Source: Phytophthora quininea
Taxonomy: Eukaryota > Oomycota > Peronosporomycetes > Peronosporales > Peronosporaceae
Assembly: GCA_011947345.1 (NCBI GenBank)
Contig: JAAVTG010000486.1
Coordinates: forward strand, 27,023 to 91,022
Direction: 5' to 3'
DNA length: 64,000 nt
A program made the position numbers and the translations under genes. Positions 22,180 to 32,636 of the stretch are shown here, in pieces. Under the pieces are notes generated by a model, which worked only from the letters and a program-made list of their open reading frames with translations, made no database searches and was not told the DNA's origin. Each line of letters starts with the position of its first letter. The stretch's first letter is position 1.

Positions 22180-22420
22180 TCTGCGCTGTCAGGCCGACCA
22201 CACCGACAAAGATGCTTAGGCATTTGAATGGTGTGGATCGGCCTCTGATCTGTTGCTGGGGGACGTACGGCACGATTCCGTACAGGCTTGCACAACGATA
22301 TCAAGAAAACGTGCTTCTGGACAAACTCTTTGTCGTGCTGTACAGGTAAAGGAAGTTGGCTTGGCAAGCGGAGGGAAGGCCAGGAACTGTGTGCCAACTC
22401 GGCCTTTCATCGGTTCATTT
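22180..22420 (-). pseudogene. Decayed C-terminal fragment of an NRT2 nitrate transporter
   Basis: Blocks of this stretch match the C-terminal part of the NRT2 gene at 52986-54483 in the same order. One block contains CCGACAAAGATGCTTAGG, another GGACGTACGGCACGAT, another GTCGTGCTGTACAGGTA and the last CGGCCTTTCAT. Internal deletions, one of at least 50 bp, and many substitutions remove any reading frame. It is a relic of a further NRT2 copy next to the present cluster. Confidence 0.75.
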
Positions 22421-22439
22421 TGTCGTTAACGTATTCTAT

Positions 22440-24232
22440 TCACTCCAGCAGCCTCACGTCCTGCACGAAAGCGTGCAGTCGAGCCTCAATATCGTGCCAG
22501 GGGAATCGGTCCCAATCGGTGAGCTGGAAATACGGCGACGTCAAGTACTTGTTCCCGTAGCACATGGAAACCTCAGGGAACAAGTCGTCGTGGCCTTCGA
22601 TGTCCACCACGTAGCTGTTGGTGATGTAGTCGTACTTTTGACTGGCAGACATGTACCCAGGCACCAGGAACGACTGCAGGTGCGTCCACACTCGAGTGCC
22701 AACGCCATCGATCAGCTTTCGACCGTTGTGATGCAGAAACAACACGTCGCCCTTTGGGTCGTACTGCACCATTGTCATACCGCAGAACCGACCGTCTCGC
22801 AGCATTCCAGCAGAAGCGGCCGGGGTCGAGATCATGTGGAACGTTGTGTTGGTGCGGAGCCACGCTAAGCGGAAGAGATCCTTATCACCGTACGCCAACT
22901 TGAGGCCTTCAAAGTAGTCTGGTTTTCGGAGCGCCATGAGCTGCAGCACTTTGATGGCCGTTGTAGATCGTCGTCGGTCGACCAGGAGCTGGCCGCTTTC
23001 TTGTTCGAACATGTTGACGTACGGAGTGCCCACCAGTTCCCACAGCAGCGACTCCTGCTTAATGTTGAAGATCGTGTGTCCAGGAAACCAAAAGTCCGGC
23101 CAAAAAATGGCCCCGGTCTGCTCAAACTCGGGTGTCGTGAACAGATACGTCGGGTCTCTGACTGGTGAGTTGTCTGCGTCTAGAAAGAGAACTTGGTCCA
23201 GTTTGGAGTGTGCTAACGCGACGATCTTCGAGTTGAAGCCGGTGGCGGCGCTGCCTTCGATCCCGTGAAGAGAAACAAGACCCTGGTCCTGTACGAGCGA
23301 CTGCAGCACCTTGGAAGTTTTCAGCGGGTTTGTCCCCATCTCGCTCTCAAATACCAGAGCTCGACGGGGAGCGAGCAATTGTTGAAACGTAGCAACCGAA
23401 TGGTTGCATACACACTCTGCAGAAGCTTGGGGTAGATGGCCATCAAGATGCCTCTGCTGGGTTCAGAAGCAACTTGTGATGAGGTCTGTTGCGGTGTGGC
23501 ATTGATAAGGGCATCGAACTGCGGGGAAACTCGAGCAAAATCGGCAGCTTCTCGGCAGGTGAAGACGACGTCTTGTCTTAAAGACGAGCAACTGGTTCGC
23601 ATGGCTTGTACTTCCTCTCCGGTGTCATCGTTGCGCAGCAGACAGTATCCAGACAGGCCCGCCTCGACAATGAGGTCGCAATCTCCATCGAATGTCTTTT
23701 CTCGAGGCCCATCAGGGACGCAATCACCGGTTTGGCGCCAACCAAGACAAGTGAAGTGCGGAATACCAAACGTCGAGGGTCCTTCGTTGGAGTAAAACCC
23801 TTTGAGTAAATTGTCAGCCGTAGAAATGGTGGTGGGTGGCTTCTCGGTCTTTACTGGGTCGGTTGGTGGGGCCGCAGTAATCGGGTTTGAAGCGTCCGTC
23901 TCCGTGTTGTCTTGATGATGGTCTGTCTCGCGTGATGGAGTCTCATTTTCTTTCGGCTCAAGATGGTCCTGCTTTGAATTTGCTGTGACGTCTTCCTCGA
24001 TTTGGTCGGTGTGGCTGTGGGGGTTGGTGGGAGTCACTTGACGATGATCCAAAGCTTCTGCATCTCTACCATCGAGGTTGGCGCGAAACAACTGCACGTG
24101 TTGTTGTTGATTGTCGCTCGAGGTATGCAGGTCGTACCAATATTCGATCAGTAGCAGGGCGTTGAGGGCGATGCTGAAAGCTAACAATCGACTCAGCCAG
24201 TGACAAACACGACCGGGAGGTAGTTGTGTCAT
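22440..24232 (-). CDS. GT71-type (MNN1/MNN2-like) alpha-mannosyltransferase, one frameshift
   Basis: The N-terminus (from 24232) has a short cytosolic tail and one membrane anchor (about residues 12-30), then a Ser/Thr/Pro-rich stem and a luminal domain: a type II Golgi protein. The catalytic part contains RGILMAIYPKLLQSVY and PVELWY. After a frameshift at about 23349 it continues with ESEM, KIVALAHSKLDQV and LFLDADNSPVRDPTYLF, where the DAD is the metal-binding DxD motif, then FEQTGAIFWPDFW. These are typical of fungal Mnn1/Mnn2 mannosyltransferases. Total length is about 597 residues. The shift is best explained by one missing base after TGGTATTT. It lies 82 bp from the end of the next gene upstream on the same strand. 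Confidence 0.82.
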
Positions 24233-24314
24233 TCCCGAAGACTGAGCAGGAATGAAGTCCCAACTAAGGTGGACACCGTCACCGTCGCATGTATTTCATG
24301 GGAATGTGGCTCAG

Positions 24315-25999
24315 CTATTTCAAAACGCTACCAAAAATGAAATGGAGATCATCGATCGACAACGGTCTCACCACGAGCTGGTCGTATCGTCGTTGGAGAT
24401 GTAGCCTCGCTCCCTTTCGATTCGGCCTCCGAGAAAATAGCGAGCGTTCACCGTGGATAGAAATCAATGTCGACGTGGCCGCAGACGCCGCCACGAAGTA
24501 GCTGAGGAACTTGAACGATGTAGCTCGACTTTCTACGCCTCTGAAAAGGAACCCCCATGCCAATCCACCCATGTTTCCTCCAGCACCAACGATGCCGGAC
24601 GTCACGCCCGTATGTTCGGGGCACACATAGGGAACGATCCCGTACGTGGTGCCAGTCGCCGCTTGAGCGAAGAAGCCGAAGACGACGAGACAGATCACAC
24701 TCCATGCCAAGTCGCGAATTTGGCTGTACAAGAAGAGGAACATTGCTTGGAATGCCAAGCACAGCAACTGCACCGAGATGCGGCCTTTCATGTCGTGCTG
24801 GCGGTTTGCTACGTCGGACACGTAGCCGCCAGCAGCTCGTGCGAAGATGCACATGAGTCCGAAGCACGACGAAATGGTGCTGGCCTTGGTCTGCGTCAGT
24901 AGACGACACCCGTTAGCGTCGGTTGCAGCGTCGCACCCGTCCACTTTGAAGTCCTCGTAGTAGTAAAGACTCAGCACGTTGTGTACTTGCAACTCGACCC
25001 CGAAGCAGCAGCCGTATTGGAACGCGAGGAGCCAAGTTACCGGCTGCTTCGCGACGGCCATAAATCCGTAGTACAGCTCGGATTTGGCTCGGTCCGCCAT
25101 GACGTTGTTACGTTTGAGGTCGACGTAGTTGCCCTGAGGACAGTCGTCCGAGAACATGTACGTGCAGATGCCAATCACGACCATCAGCACGGCAGGAAGC
25201 AGCAGCGCGATCCGCCAGCCGTAGTAGTCAGAGATTGAATTATTGATAGTGATGAGGTCGAAGATAAGCGGCGTCACCAAGTACGTGACGCCGGCGCCCA
25301 AGTTGCCCCATCCGCACGAAATGGCGTTGGCGCTGCCCACCACTTCGTGTGAAAACATCGTCGACGTCCAATACGCCGAGGCGACGAACGTGCAGCCCAC
25401 GAGTGCAATGAAGAACCGCACGATCATCAGCCCCGTGTAGCTCGTCACCAATGCTGCAGAGGCTACCGGGATCGCTCCCACCACCAACAGCACCGCTTGC
25501 ACGGTTCGAGCTCCATATCGATCACACAAAGGGCCGACGATCAACCGGCCGATGATTGTACTAGACAGCGCCACAATGTTCGAGTTGGAGACCTGGTCCT
25601 CGGTGAGGTTGAGCTGCTTCTTGATGGTCGGCATGAGCGGTGGGATCGAGAACCAGCCGAAAAGGCGATGAAGAAGGACAGCCACGAGTAGTGGAACGCT
25701 CTCATGTGTGGCCTTGCGAAGCTGAAAAGACGAATTTCCGTTGCCTTGTCACCTTGATGCGGGTCAGTGGCGATGTCGAACGACAGCCGGCGATCTTGCA
25801 CCGACTGCAGCACTGGGATTTGACGGTACGGGTCGCTGCTGGTCATGCCTTGGTACGGGGTGGTCTTGGCGTTGCCTCCGATCGCCATGTTGGAGACCCC
25901 AAGGTCCAATGGCGGCGGTCTCGGCGTCTCCGCTACGAAGTTCGACCGGTTCGTGATGGGGAACCCCAAGTCAATTAACGGACGTGGCGCCTTCGACAT
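24315..25999 (-). CDS. NRT2: NRT2-type nitrate transporter (MFS/NNP family), copy 1, one frameshift
   Basis: The start is the ATG at 25999. The first 105 or so residues are cytosolic, ending in the conserved ATEIRLFSFARPHMRAFH block before TM1. In TM1 the frame shifts near 25660-25663, where GCCTTTTCGGC lacks one base compared with the other copies. It then continues with FGWFSIPPLMPT to the stop at 24315. The nitrate signature CGWGNLGAG is in TM5 and its counterpart GIVGAGGNMGG is in TM11. The protein is about 562 residues with 12 membrane segments and should import nitrate with protons. It is transcribed divergently from copy 2. Confidence 0.9.
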
Positions 26000-26577
26000 G
26001 GTCTCTCAGCTGCGGCTTGGACGGCAAAAGTAGAAGTGGCAAACTGTAACCGCGATTGGGCTGTCTGGTGGCCAGCTCGAGACGGCACCGCACTAGCTCT
26101 GAGGAGATGGAGACCGCCGCAACCCGTACAGCTCCGTGCTTAGGCAACACAGCACGGGTGCACAGCGTGAAATCGTTGCGATAATCAATGAGAGCTCAAC
26201 ACGAGCACCACGGCGTCGGAGGAGGAAGCGAGCCTGTCGCGGTATCTCACCTGAAGCAGTCGTTGTTTGTACGCCACCGACAGGCCTGCTCGACTATCGT
26301 CGATCCCATTGCGTGGCGTCCGCATTGACAGCGAGCAGCGGCGTCTTGCATCGAGTCAAGCGTGACACTCAGCTGATTGCAGAGCGCCCGTGTAGGTACC
26401 GCATAAACGTTCGGACCCAGAAGAAGTCAGCAGTCTTGCATCGGGCAGTCTCCTCCTTGCTTCTGCTTGATATCCTGCTTGCCGCCACCGTCGTGTAGTA
26501 AAGAGCTGCAGCCTGCTGTGCACTTCATTGGTCTCCATTCGACCTCACCATCGTCTCTGATAGTAGTCCGCGTCGCG
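26000..26577. promoter_or_regulatory. Shared intergenic region of divergent NRT2 copies 1 and 2
   Basis: A 578-bp space between two start codons in opposite directions must hold both promoters. GCCACTTCTACTTTTGCC (minus strand, near 26025-26042) is a weak initiator candidate, and GCACTTCATTGG near 26520 is another on the plus strand. No nitrate-response element was identified. Confidence 0.45.
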
Positions 26578-28005
26578 ATGACAATTCCGCACGAGACCGT
26601 CGAGTTCTCCATCGACAGCCCGGAAAACGCGTCGCCGTTGAATTCCTACAGGACCCCGCCACAGCTCAATGCAGTCGACGTCCACCGCCGCCGCACGGCG
26701 TTCCCGCTGCGCACCGACCCGCTTCAAGACGACAAGGCCGTGGAGATCAACCTGCTGAGCGTCGCCAGACCGCACATGCGAGCCTTCCACTACGCGTGGC
26801 TCTCCTTCTTCTTCGCCTTCTTCGGGTGGTTCTCGGTGCCTCCATTGATGCCCACCATCAAGAAGCAGCTCGGACTCACGGCCGACCAAGTCTCCAACTC
26901 CAACATCGTGTCGGTCGCGAGCACCATCCTCGGTCGAGCGGTGGGAGGCCCCCTGTGTGATCGCTACGGCGCTCGAACGGTGCAGGCCGTGCTGCTTGTT
27001 GTCGGCGCCATCCCCGTGGCGTCGGCGGCGCTGGTGACGAGCTACACGGGGCTGATGTTTGCTCGGTTCTTCATCGGTCTGGTCGGGTGCTCGTTCATTG
27101 CCACGACGTACTGGACGTCGGTCATGTTCTCGAAGGAGGTGGTGGGCAGTGCCAATGCTCTTGCTGCTGGGTGGGGCAATCTCGGAGCTGGAGTGACGAC
27201 GCTGGTGACCCCGCAGATCTTCAACCTTGTGACGGTGGGCGGAGCTCTGTCGGACAACATGGGCTGGCGTGTCGCTCTCCTGTTTCCTGCTCTCTTCATG
27301 GTGGTGGTTGGAGTCGCGCTGTATTTCAACTCGGACGACTGCCCTCAAGGGCAGTACAAAGACCTCCGCAAGAACAATGCCTTCGAGCTGGCAAGCTACA
27401 AGGCTAAAGGCGGTTTAAAAGGAGGCATGATTCGAGTCTGTAAGATGCCCGTGTCTTGGATTCTAGCGTTCCAGTACGCCTGCTCGTTCGGTGTCGAGCT
27501 GCAGGTCCACAACGTCTTGAGTTTATTTTACTACGAAGATTTCGTCGACGCAGACTGTGATGCGAATTTGGACGCCAATTCGTGTCGACAACTGACGCAA
27601 AGCAGCGCCACGCTCATTTCATCGCTCTTTGGCATCATGTGCATCTTCGCGCGAGCACTCGGCGGGTACTTGTCGGACGTTGCAAACCAGCGCTTCGCTA
27701 TGAAGGGCCGAATCGCTGTACAGTTTGTCTGCTTCGCTGGCCAAGCGGTTTTCTTGTACGGCTACAGCAGGGCCACGAGCTTGTCCAGCAGCATCCCGCT
27801 GTTAATTTTCTTTGGTATTTTCGTGCAAGGCTGCACCGGCAGCACGTACGCTATTGTGCCGTACGTTCTACCAGATTATACTGGAGCTGTATCGGGCTTT
27901 GTTGGAGCTGGCGGAAACGTTGGCGCGTTGGCCTGGGCGTTCCTGTTTAAAGGGGTCGGCGATCGACCGAGATCGTTCGAGTACCTCAGCGTTTTGTCGT
28001 GGTAG
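26578..28005 (+). CDS. NRT2: NRT2-type nitrate transporter, copy 2, early stop in the last membrane segment
   Basis: The ATG at 26578 starts a 475-residue protein with the NNP features: SVARPHMRAFHYAW before TM1, CDRYGAR loop, AAGWGNLGAG (TM5) and GFVGAGGNVGALAW (TM11). TAG at 28003-28005 falls at the start of TM12. The same frame continues afterwards with SIGIHVNGELSLWSK up to 28146, as in the other copies, so a local pair of compensating indels or a single damaged segment is likely. From about 26699 to 27371 it is nearly identical to copy 5 at 54411-53731, whereas its C-terminal half is clearly different. Confidence 0.88.
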   Translation: MTIPHETVEFSIDSPENASPLNSYRTPPQLNAVDVHRRRTAFPLRTDPLQDDKAVEINLLSVARPHMRAFHYAWLSFFFAFFGWFSVPPLMPTIKKQLGLTADQVSNSNIVSVASTILGRAVGGPLCDRYGARTVQAVLLVVGAIPVASAALVTSYTGLMFARFFIGLVGCSFIATTYWTSVMFSKEVVGSANALAAGWGNLGAGVTTLVTPQIFNLVTVGGALSDNMGWRVALLFPALFMVVVGVALYFNSDDCPQGQYKDLRKNNAFELASYKAKGGLKGGMIRVCKMPVSWILAFQYACSFGVELQVHNVLSLFYYEDFVDADCDANLDANSCRQLTQSSATLISSLFGIMCIFARALGGYLSDVANQRFAMKGRIAVQFVCFAGQAVFLYGYSRATSLSSSIPLLIFFGIFVQGCTGSTYAIVPYVLPDYTGAVSGFVGAGGNVGALAWAFLFKGVGDRPRSFEYLSVLSW

Positions 28006-28146
28006 CTGCACTCGTCCATAGGTATCCACGTCAACGGCGAGCTTTCCTTGTGGAGTAAAATGAACTCTGTTGGGCGAACATCGTGTATATCGGGCGATGA
28101 AGAGCAGTCAATTGCGAAGCAGCAGATGCCGGTTATGTGTGACTAA

Positions 28147-28635
28147 GATGACCATGGCATGCGATCACTTCATACAAGTGCGATAGTTTCGATTCATGAG
28201 AGATCGATTCGTTTTACTCTCAGGGCGATCAAACGCCATCGTCGGACCGATAGCGTTTTAAGATCAACAACTTATTTGCACAAAGTTCAACACGAAGTAA
28301 TCTTGAGTTTACTACGTTTGAAAGTTGTGCACGTAAGTCTTTAAGACCCCGTGCTGTCCAGCTAAGTTCGTTGTTGAGCTGGATACTGCTTTCACTCGGT
28401 CAATCTGCTCAAGACGCTGCCGGACGAACTCGCTTCTGCCACGTTCAGCTTCGTTAGAGGCGATAGCGTTCAGTTCGAAGCTTCTTCGGGTGGAGTGTTG
28501 CCGGTCATGTTGGGACTATTTTCTTCGACGTTTTTGTGGCTTTCGCTCCGGCCTCAGCTCAACGTCTTCATCGTTGAGCCAGTTGAGCCAGTTGAGCGTT
28601 TTGGAGACCACATTCGCAATTGAGGTCGACCAAGA
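28147..28635. other. Intergenic region with a short 9-bp tandem repeat
   Basis: TTGAGCCAG is repeated about 2.5 times at 28572-28598. CACATTCGCAATTG at 28608-28621 resembles the oomycete initiator and lies 15 bp before the next ATG. Nothing else was seen. Confidence 0.45.
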
Positions 28636-30369
28636 ATGTCAAACATGGCGCGGCATCAAGCCCCGCTGTTCGACTACGACTTCAGCAGCACTCCAGAGAC
28701 TCCCAACACCCCAAGAGGCAATAGCCGCCGGAATTCTAACCACCCAGCACATGAACCGTTCCCAGCTACACTGCAGGAGCTCGGCAGCTACCGGGCGACG
28801 CAGAACCGACCCGGACGGACTCGGACCATCACCGTCGTGGACTTGGAGCTGCCCGAGAACAAACCTGAAAGCACGATCTACCAGAACGCATCCAGCACTT
28901 CGTCTCAACGTCGACACGACTATCACCACCGCGTCAACTCGTCGAATCGACCGTCGTTTGCTCTGTTCACAGACCCGCTGCAGGCCGACAAAGCGACCGA
29001 AATTCGTCTCTTCAGCTTCGAACGACCGCACATGAGAGCGTTCCATTTCGCGTGGATATCGTTCTTCGTGGCGTTCTACGGCTGGTTTTCGATCCCGCCG
29101 CTATTGCCGACCATCAAGAAGCAATTGAAGCTGACCGATGGGCAGGTGGACAACTCGAACATCATGTCGTTGGCTAGCACAGTGCTAGGACGACTCGTTG
29201 TGGGGCCATTGTGCGACCGATACGGCGCTCGTAGCGTCCAAGCTGTTTTGCTGGTGCTCGGAGCTCTGCCCGTGGCGTCTACCGCATTGGCCACCGACAA
29301 CTTTGGCTTCATGTGCGTCCGCTTCTTCATTGGATTGGTTGGATGTACCTTCGTGTCGACCACGTACTGGACGTCCACGATGTTTTCCAAGGAGGTCGTC
29401 GGTAGCGCGAACGCGATCACCGCAGGTTGGGGGAATTTAGGCGCAGGAGCGACGTACCTGATCACACCGCTTATCTTCGACCTCGTGACGATCAACGGAG
29501 CCATCTCGGACAACTACGGCTGGAGATTTACGCTGCTCGTTCCAGCTTTACTCATGATTGTTGTTGGGCTCTGTACGTATCTCTTCTCGGACGATTGTCC
29601 GCAAGGAAATTACATGGAGATGAAGAAGACGCACGTCATGGCTGACCGACCCAAGGCCGACATGGTTCACGGGTTCTTCACGGTAGCCAGACTGCCGGTG
29701 ACTTGGATCTTGGCCTTCCAGTACGCGTGCTGCTTCGGGGTCGAGATCCAGCTGCATAATGTGCTCAGCTTGTACTACTACGAGGACTTCACCAAGTCGA
29801 ACTGCGACCCTACTACAGATAAAGACAATTGCCGCTTGCTGACCCAAACCAAGGCCAGCCTCATCTCTTCCTGCTTCGGTCTCATGTGCATTTTTGCGCG
29901 TGCAGTCGGCGGATACGTCACAGACGCCTGCAACCGCCACTGGGATATGAAAGGCAGGATAGCTGCGCAGTTGGTCTGCCTTACAGCTCAGGCGCTATTG
30001 TTGTATGTTTACAGCCACATCCGAGCTGTGGAATGGAGCATTCCCTGTCTCGTCGCTTTTGGCTTCTTCACGCAAGCTTCGACTGGCACGACGTACGGAA
30101 TCGTGCCTTACGTGTGTCCCGATCACACGGGCGTGGCATCTGGAATTGTCGGCGCGGGAGGCAACATGGGCGGACTCATGTGGGGGTTCCTGTTCAAGAT
30201 TGTAGGGAGCCGTGCACTGTCGTTCCGGTACTTGAGCTTCATCGTGATCGCGTCTGCTATCTCCTCTGCTTGCATTAATATCAAGGGCGAACGCTCGCTG
30301 TGGAGCCACGAGCCATCCAGGAATGCGATGCGACGTACTCAACCAGTTGTCCATGCCTTCTACGTGTAA
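28636..30369 (+). CDS. NRT2: NRT2-type nitrate transporter, copy 3, intact
   Basis: This is the only fully open NRT2 gene of the window: 577 residues, start ATG at 28636 (a second Met three codons later is possible). A long hydrophilic N-terminus of about 120 residues precedes TM1 (WISFFVAFYGWFSIPP). The nitrate signature TAGWGNLGAG is in TM5 and GIVGAGGNMGGLMWGF in TM11. The large loop between TM6 and TM7 carries SDDCPQGNY, common to all copies. The tail after TM12 is basic. A high-affinity nitrate/nitrite proton symporter of the plasma membrane is the expected role. It is most similar to copy 1 in the middle and C-terminal regions. Confidence 0.95.
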   Translation: MSNMARHQAPLFDYDFSSTPETPNTPRGNSRRNSNHPAHEPFPATLQELGSYRATQNRPGRTRTITVVDLELPENKPESTIYQNASSTSSQRRHDYHHRVNSSNRPSFALFTDPLQADKATEIRLFSFERPHMRAFHFAWISFFVAFYGWFSIPPLLPTIKKQLKLTDGQVDNSNIMSLASTVLGRLVVGPLCDRYGARSVQAVLLVLGALPVASTALATDNFGFMCVRFFIGLVGCTFVSTTYWTSTMFSKEVVGSANAITAGWGNLGAGATYLITPLIFDLVTINGAISDNYGWRFTLLVPALLMIVVGLCTYLFSDDCPQGNYMEMKKTHVMADRPKADMVHGFFTVARLPVTWILAFQYACCFGVEIQLHNVLSLYYYEDFTKSNCDPTTDKDNCRLLTQTKASLISSCFGLMCIFARAVGGYVTDACNRHWDMKGRIAAQLVCLTAQALLLYVYSHIRAVEWSIPCLVAFGFFTQASTGTTYGIVPYVCPDHTGVASGIVGAGGNMGGLMWGFLFKIVGSRALSFRYLSFIVIASAISSACINIKGERSLWSHEPSRNAMRRTQPVVHAFYV

Positions 30370-31008
30370 GGGGCAAACAAGCATGTTCAATTCCATCGCA
30401 TACTGTTTCCTGTTCGTACCCGTTGAAGATCGTAAGCGTATTCATCACGCGGTGTCGCCACCTGCATACGCTCGTTCATTGTTACATCGGCTTCCTTCAT
30501 GAGCTCCTCTGAGTCTACATCCACCGGCGGAACGCGTCACCTTGTCCGGTTACCAATTGCTGCGTTCAAAAGCTCACAAGGAGGCTTGTCATCGCTCGTC
30601 AAGTCGGACTCGAGCTGAACTCGAAGCACAACTTTGTGGTGCAACAGCTTTAGGTCGATGAGTCACCAACAATTCCTAGCGACATCGTCCTCGGAAAGCG
30701 TTGTTTGATTTCTCCTGGTGTGGTGCAGGTTGCCATGACGAGTGCGCGGAGAGCAAAGAACGCGGTAGCGATTGGGTAGCGCCGTCGCGGACGTTCAGCG
30801 GAGACCGAACGTCTACACTCGCTATAACTGAAACTGGCGAAAGCCCGATTTGGCGGGTCAAGCAATTGTGTATAGCCATCCGATAGCAACAGGGTGTTTG
30901 TCCAGATGGCCACGCGACCAGCGCCGTGGCAGTGCTTACCCTTCCAGCAGATTGCAGCAGCGCACTTTACGTTTTGCTTCAAACCGCCCAAGCATTTCAC
31001 TGTTCACC
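30370..31008. other. Intergenic region, no recognised gene
   Basis: About 640 bp between two NRT2 copies on the same strand. GCGCACTTTACGTTTTGC at 30960-30977 is a weak initiator candidate 30 bp before the next start codon. Nothing else stands out. Confidence 0.4.
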
Positions 31009-32534
31009 ATGGCCCGCGAAGACTACCATGTCGAGCTGCAGACACCGATCGACGCGGAAACCGGCGGCTTTCGTCGCCGCACGCACTTTGACCTCACCAC
31101 GGACCCGGACCAAGCTGACCGCGCTACGGAGATCAAACTCTTCAGTGTCGCGCGTCCGCACATGCGCGCGTTCCACTTCTCCTGGCTGTCCTTCTTCATC
31201 GCCTTCTTTGGCTGGTTCTCGATCCCGCCGCTCATGCCCACAATCAAGAAGCAGCTCAAACTCACGCCCGCACAAGTGAGCAACTCCAACATCATTTCGG
31301 TCGCGAGCACCATCCTCGGGCGGGTCGTTGCGGGCCCAATGTGTGACAAATTCGGCGCGCGCACTGTGCAGACTGTGCTGTTGGTGGTCGGAGCTATCCC
31401 GGTCGCCTCAGCAGCTTTCGCTGTCAACTACGGCGGCTTCATGACCATCCGGTTCGCCATCGGTCCCGTCGGCTCGTCCTTCGTAGCGACCGCGTACTGG
31501 TCATCCGTGATGTTCTGCAAGGAAGTTGTGGGCACCGCCAACGCCATCACTGCCGGTTGGGGAACCTTGGCGCCGGCGTCACATACCTGATCACCCTTTG
31601 CTGTTCGAGCTGGTCACCATCGACGGCTCCGTGTCCGACAACATGGGTTGGCGTATCACGCTGGTGTTCCCTGCCGTCTTCATGGTGTTCGTTGGGGTGC
31701 TGGTGTGCTTTCTCACCGACGACTGCCCTCAAGGCAACTACGCCGATCTCAAGAAGGCTAACGCCATGACCTTCGCCGCGTCCAAGCCTAAAATCGACAT
31801 GAAGAAGGCGTTCTGGGCCGTCGCCAAGAAGCCTGTAACTTGGATCCTGGCACTGCAATACGCCTGCTCGTTCGGCGTCGAACTGCAAGTGCACAATGTG
31901 TTGGGTCTGTATTACTTCGATGAGTTTAAGCGGTCGGATTGTGACCCCAAGACGGAGCAGTGACGTCTGCTGACGCAGACACAGGCCGATCTCATCTCGT
32001 CGCTCTTCGGTCTCATTTGCATCTTTGCTCGTGCTGCTGGAGGCTTCTCATCCGACGTGGCCAACCGTCGCTTCGGCATGCGCGGGCGCATCCTCACGCA
32101 GTTCGTAGCCTTTGCCGGCCAAGCTCTGTCGCTCTACTGCTACAGCACGACTCAGAAGGTGTCTTCCAGCGTGCCGCTGCTGATCGTGTTTGGATTCTTC
32201 GTGCAGGCGTCGACCGGCACGACGTACGGGATCGTACCGTACGTGTTGCCGGAGTACACGGGTGCTACGTCGGGCATTGTTGGGGCGGGCGGCAACGTCG
32301 GTGGATTGTGCTGGGGCTTTCTGTAAAGGAGTCGGCAAGAGAGCGCTGTCCTTCAAGTACCTGAGCGTCTTCGTGGCTGTGGCGGCATTGGCTACTGCTG
32401 GCACGCACATCGACAACGAAGGGTCCATCTGGATCATCAAGAGCAAGAGCAGCAGTATCGGTAAGGACGACAGCGTCCATACAGCCATAGACTGCGACGA
32501 AAGCGTCCACAACCCAGCACGCTTGGTCGTGTAA
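31009..32534 (+). pseudogene. NRT2: NRT2-type nitrate transporter, copy 4, broken
   Basis: Starts at ATG 31009 (MAREDYHVEL) and follows the NNP pattern through TM5, but the nitrate signature is hit. GGTTGGGGAACCTTGG near 31556-31571 lacks one base, and ATCACCCTTTG near 31590 lacks a C. The frame then continues to a TGA at 31961-31963, where other copies have Cys before RLLTQT. After this it is open again through GIVGAGGNVGG until a two-base deletion at about 32324 (CTGTAAAGG) ends it inside TM11. With a nonsense substitution as well as three deletions this copy is more likely a true pseudogene than the others. Confidence 0.85.
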
Positions 32535-32636
32535 AACAGCAAGTTGAAGTTGCATGTATGATGAAGGGTTTTATTCTAAAGAAGTTTGGACCAATCAGAT
32601 CGAGCAATAGCCATAATTGATCTTGCGATCCGCATC

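Noticed and set aside
22356..22868. Plus-strand ORF over the GT71 gene
   Set aside because: Overlaps conserved catalytic sequence on the other strand; a shadow.
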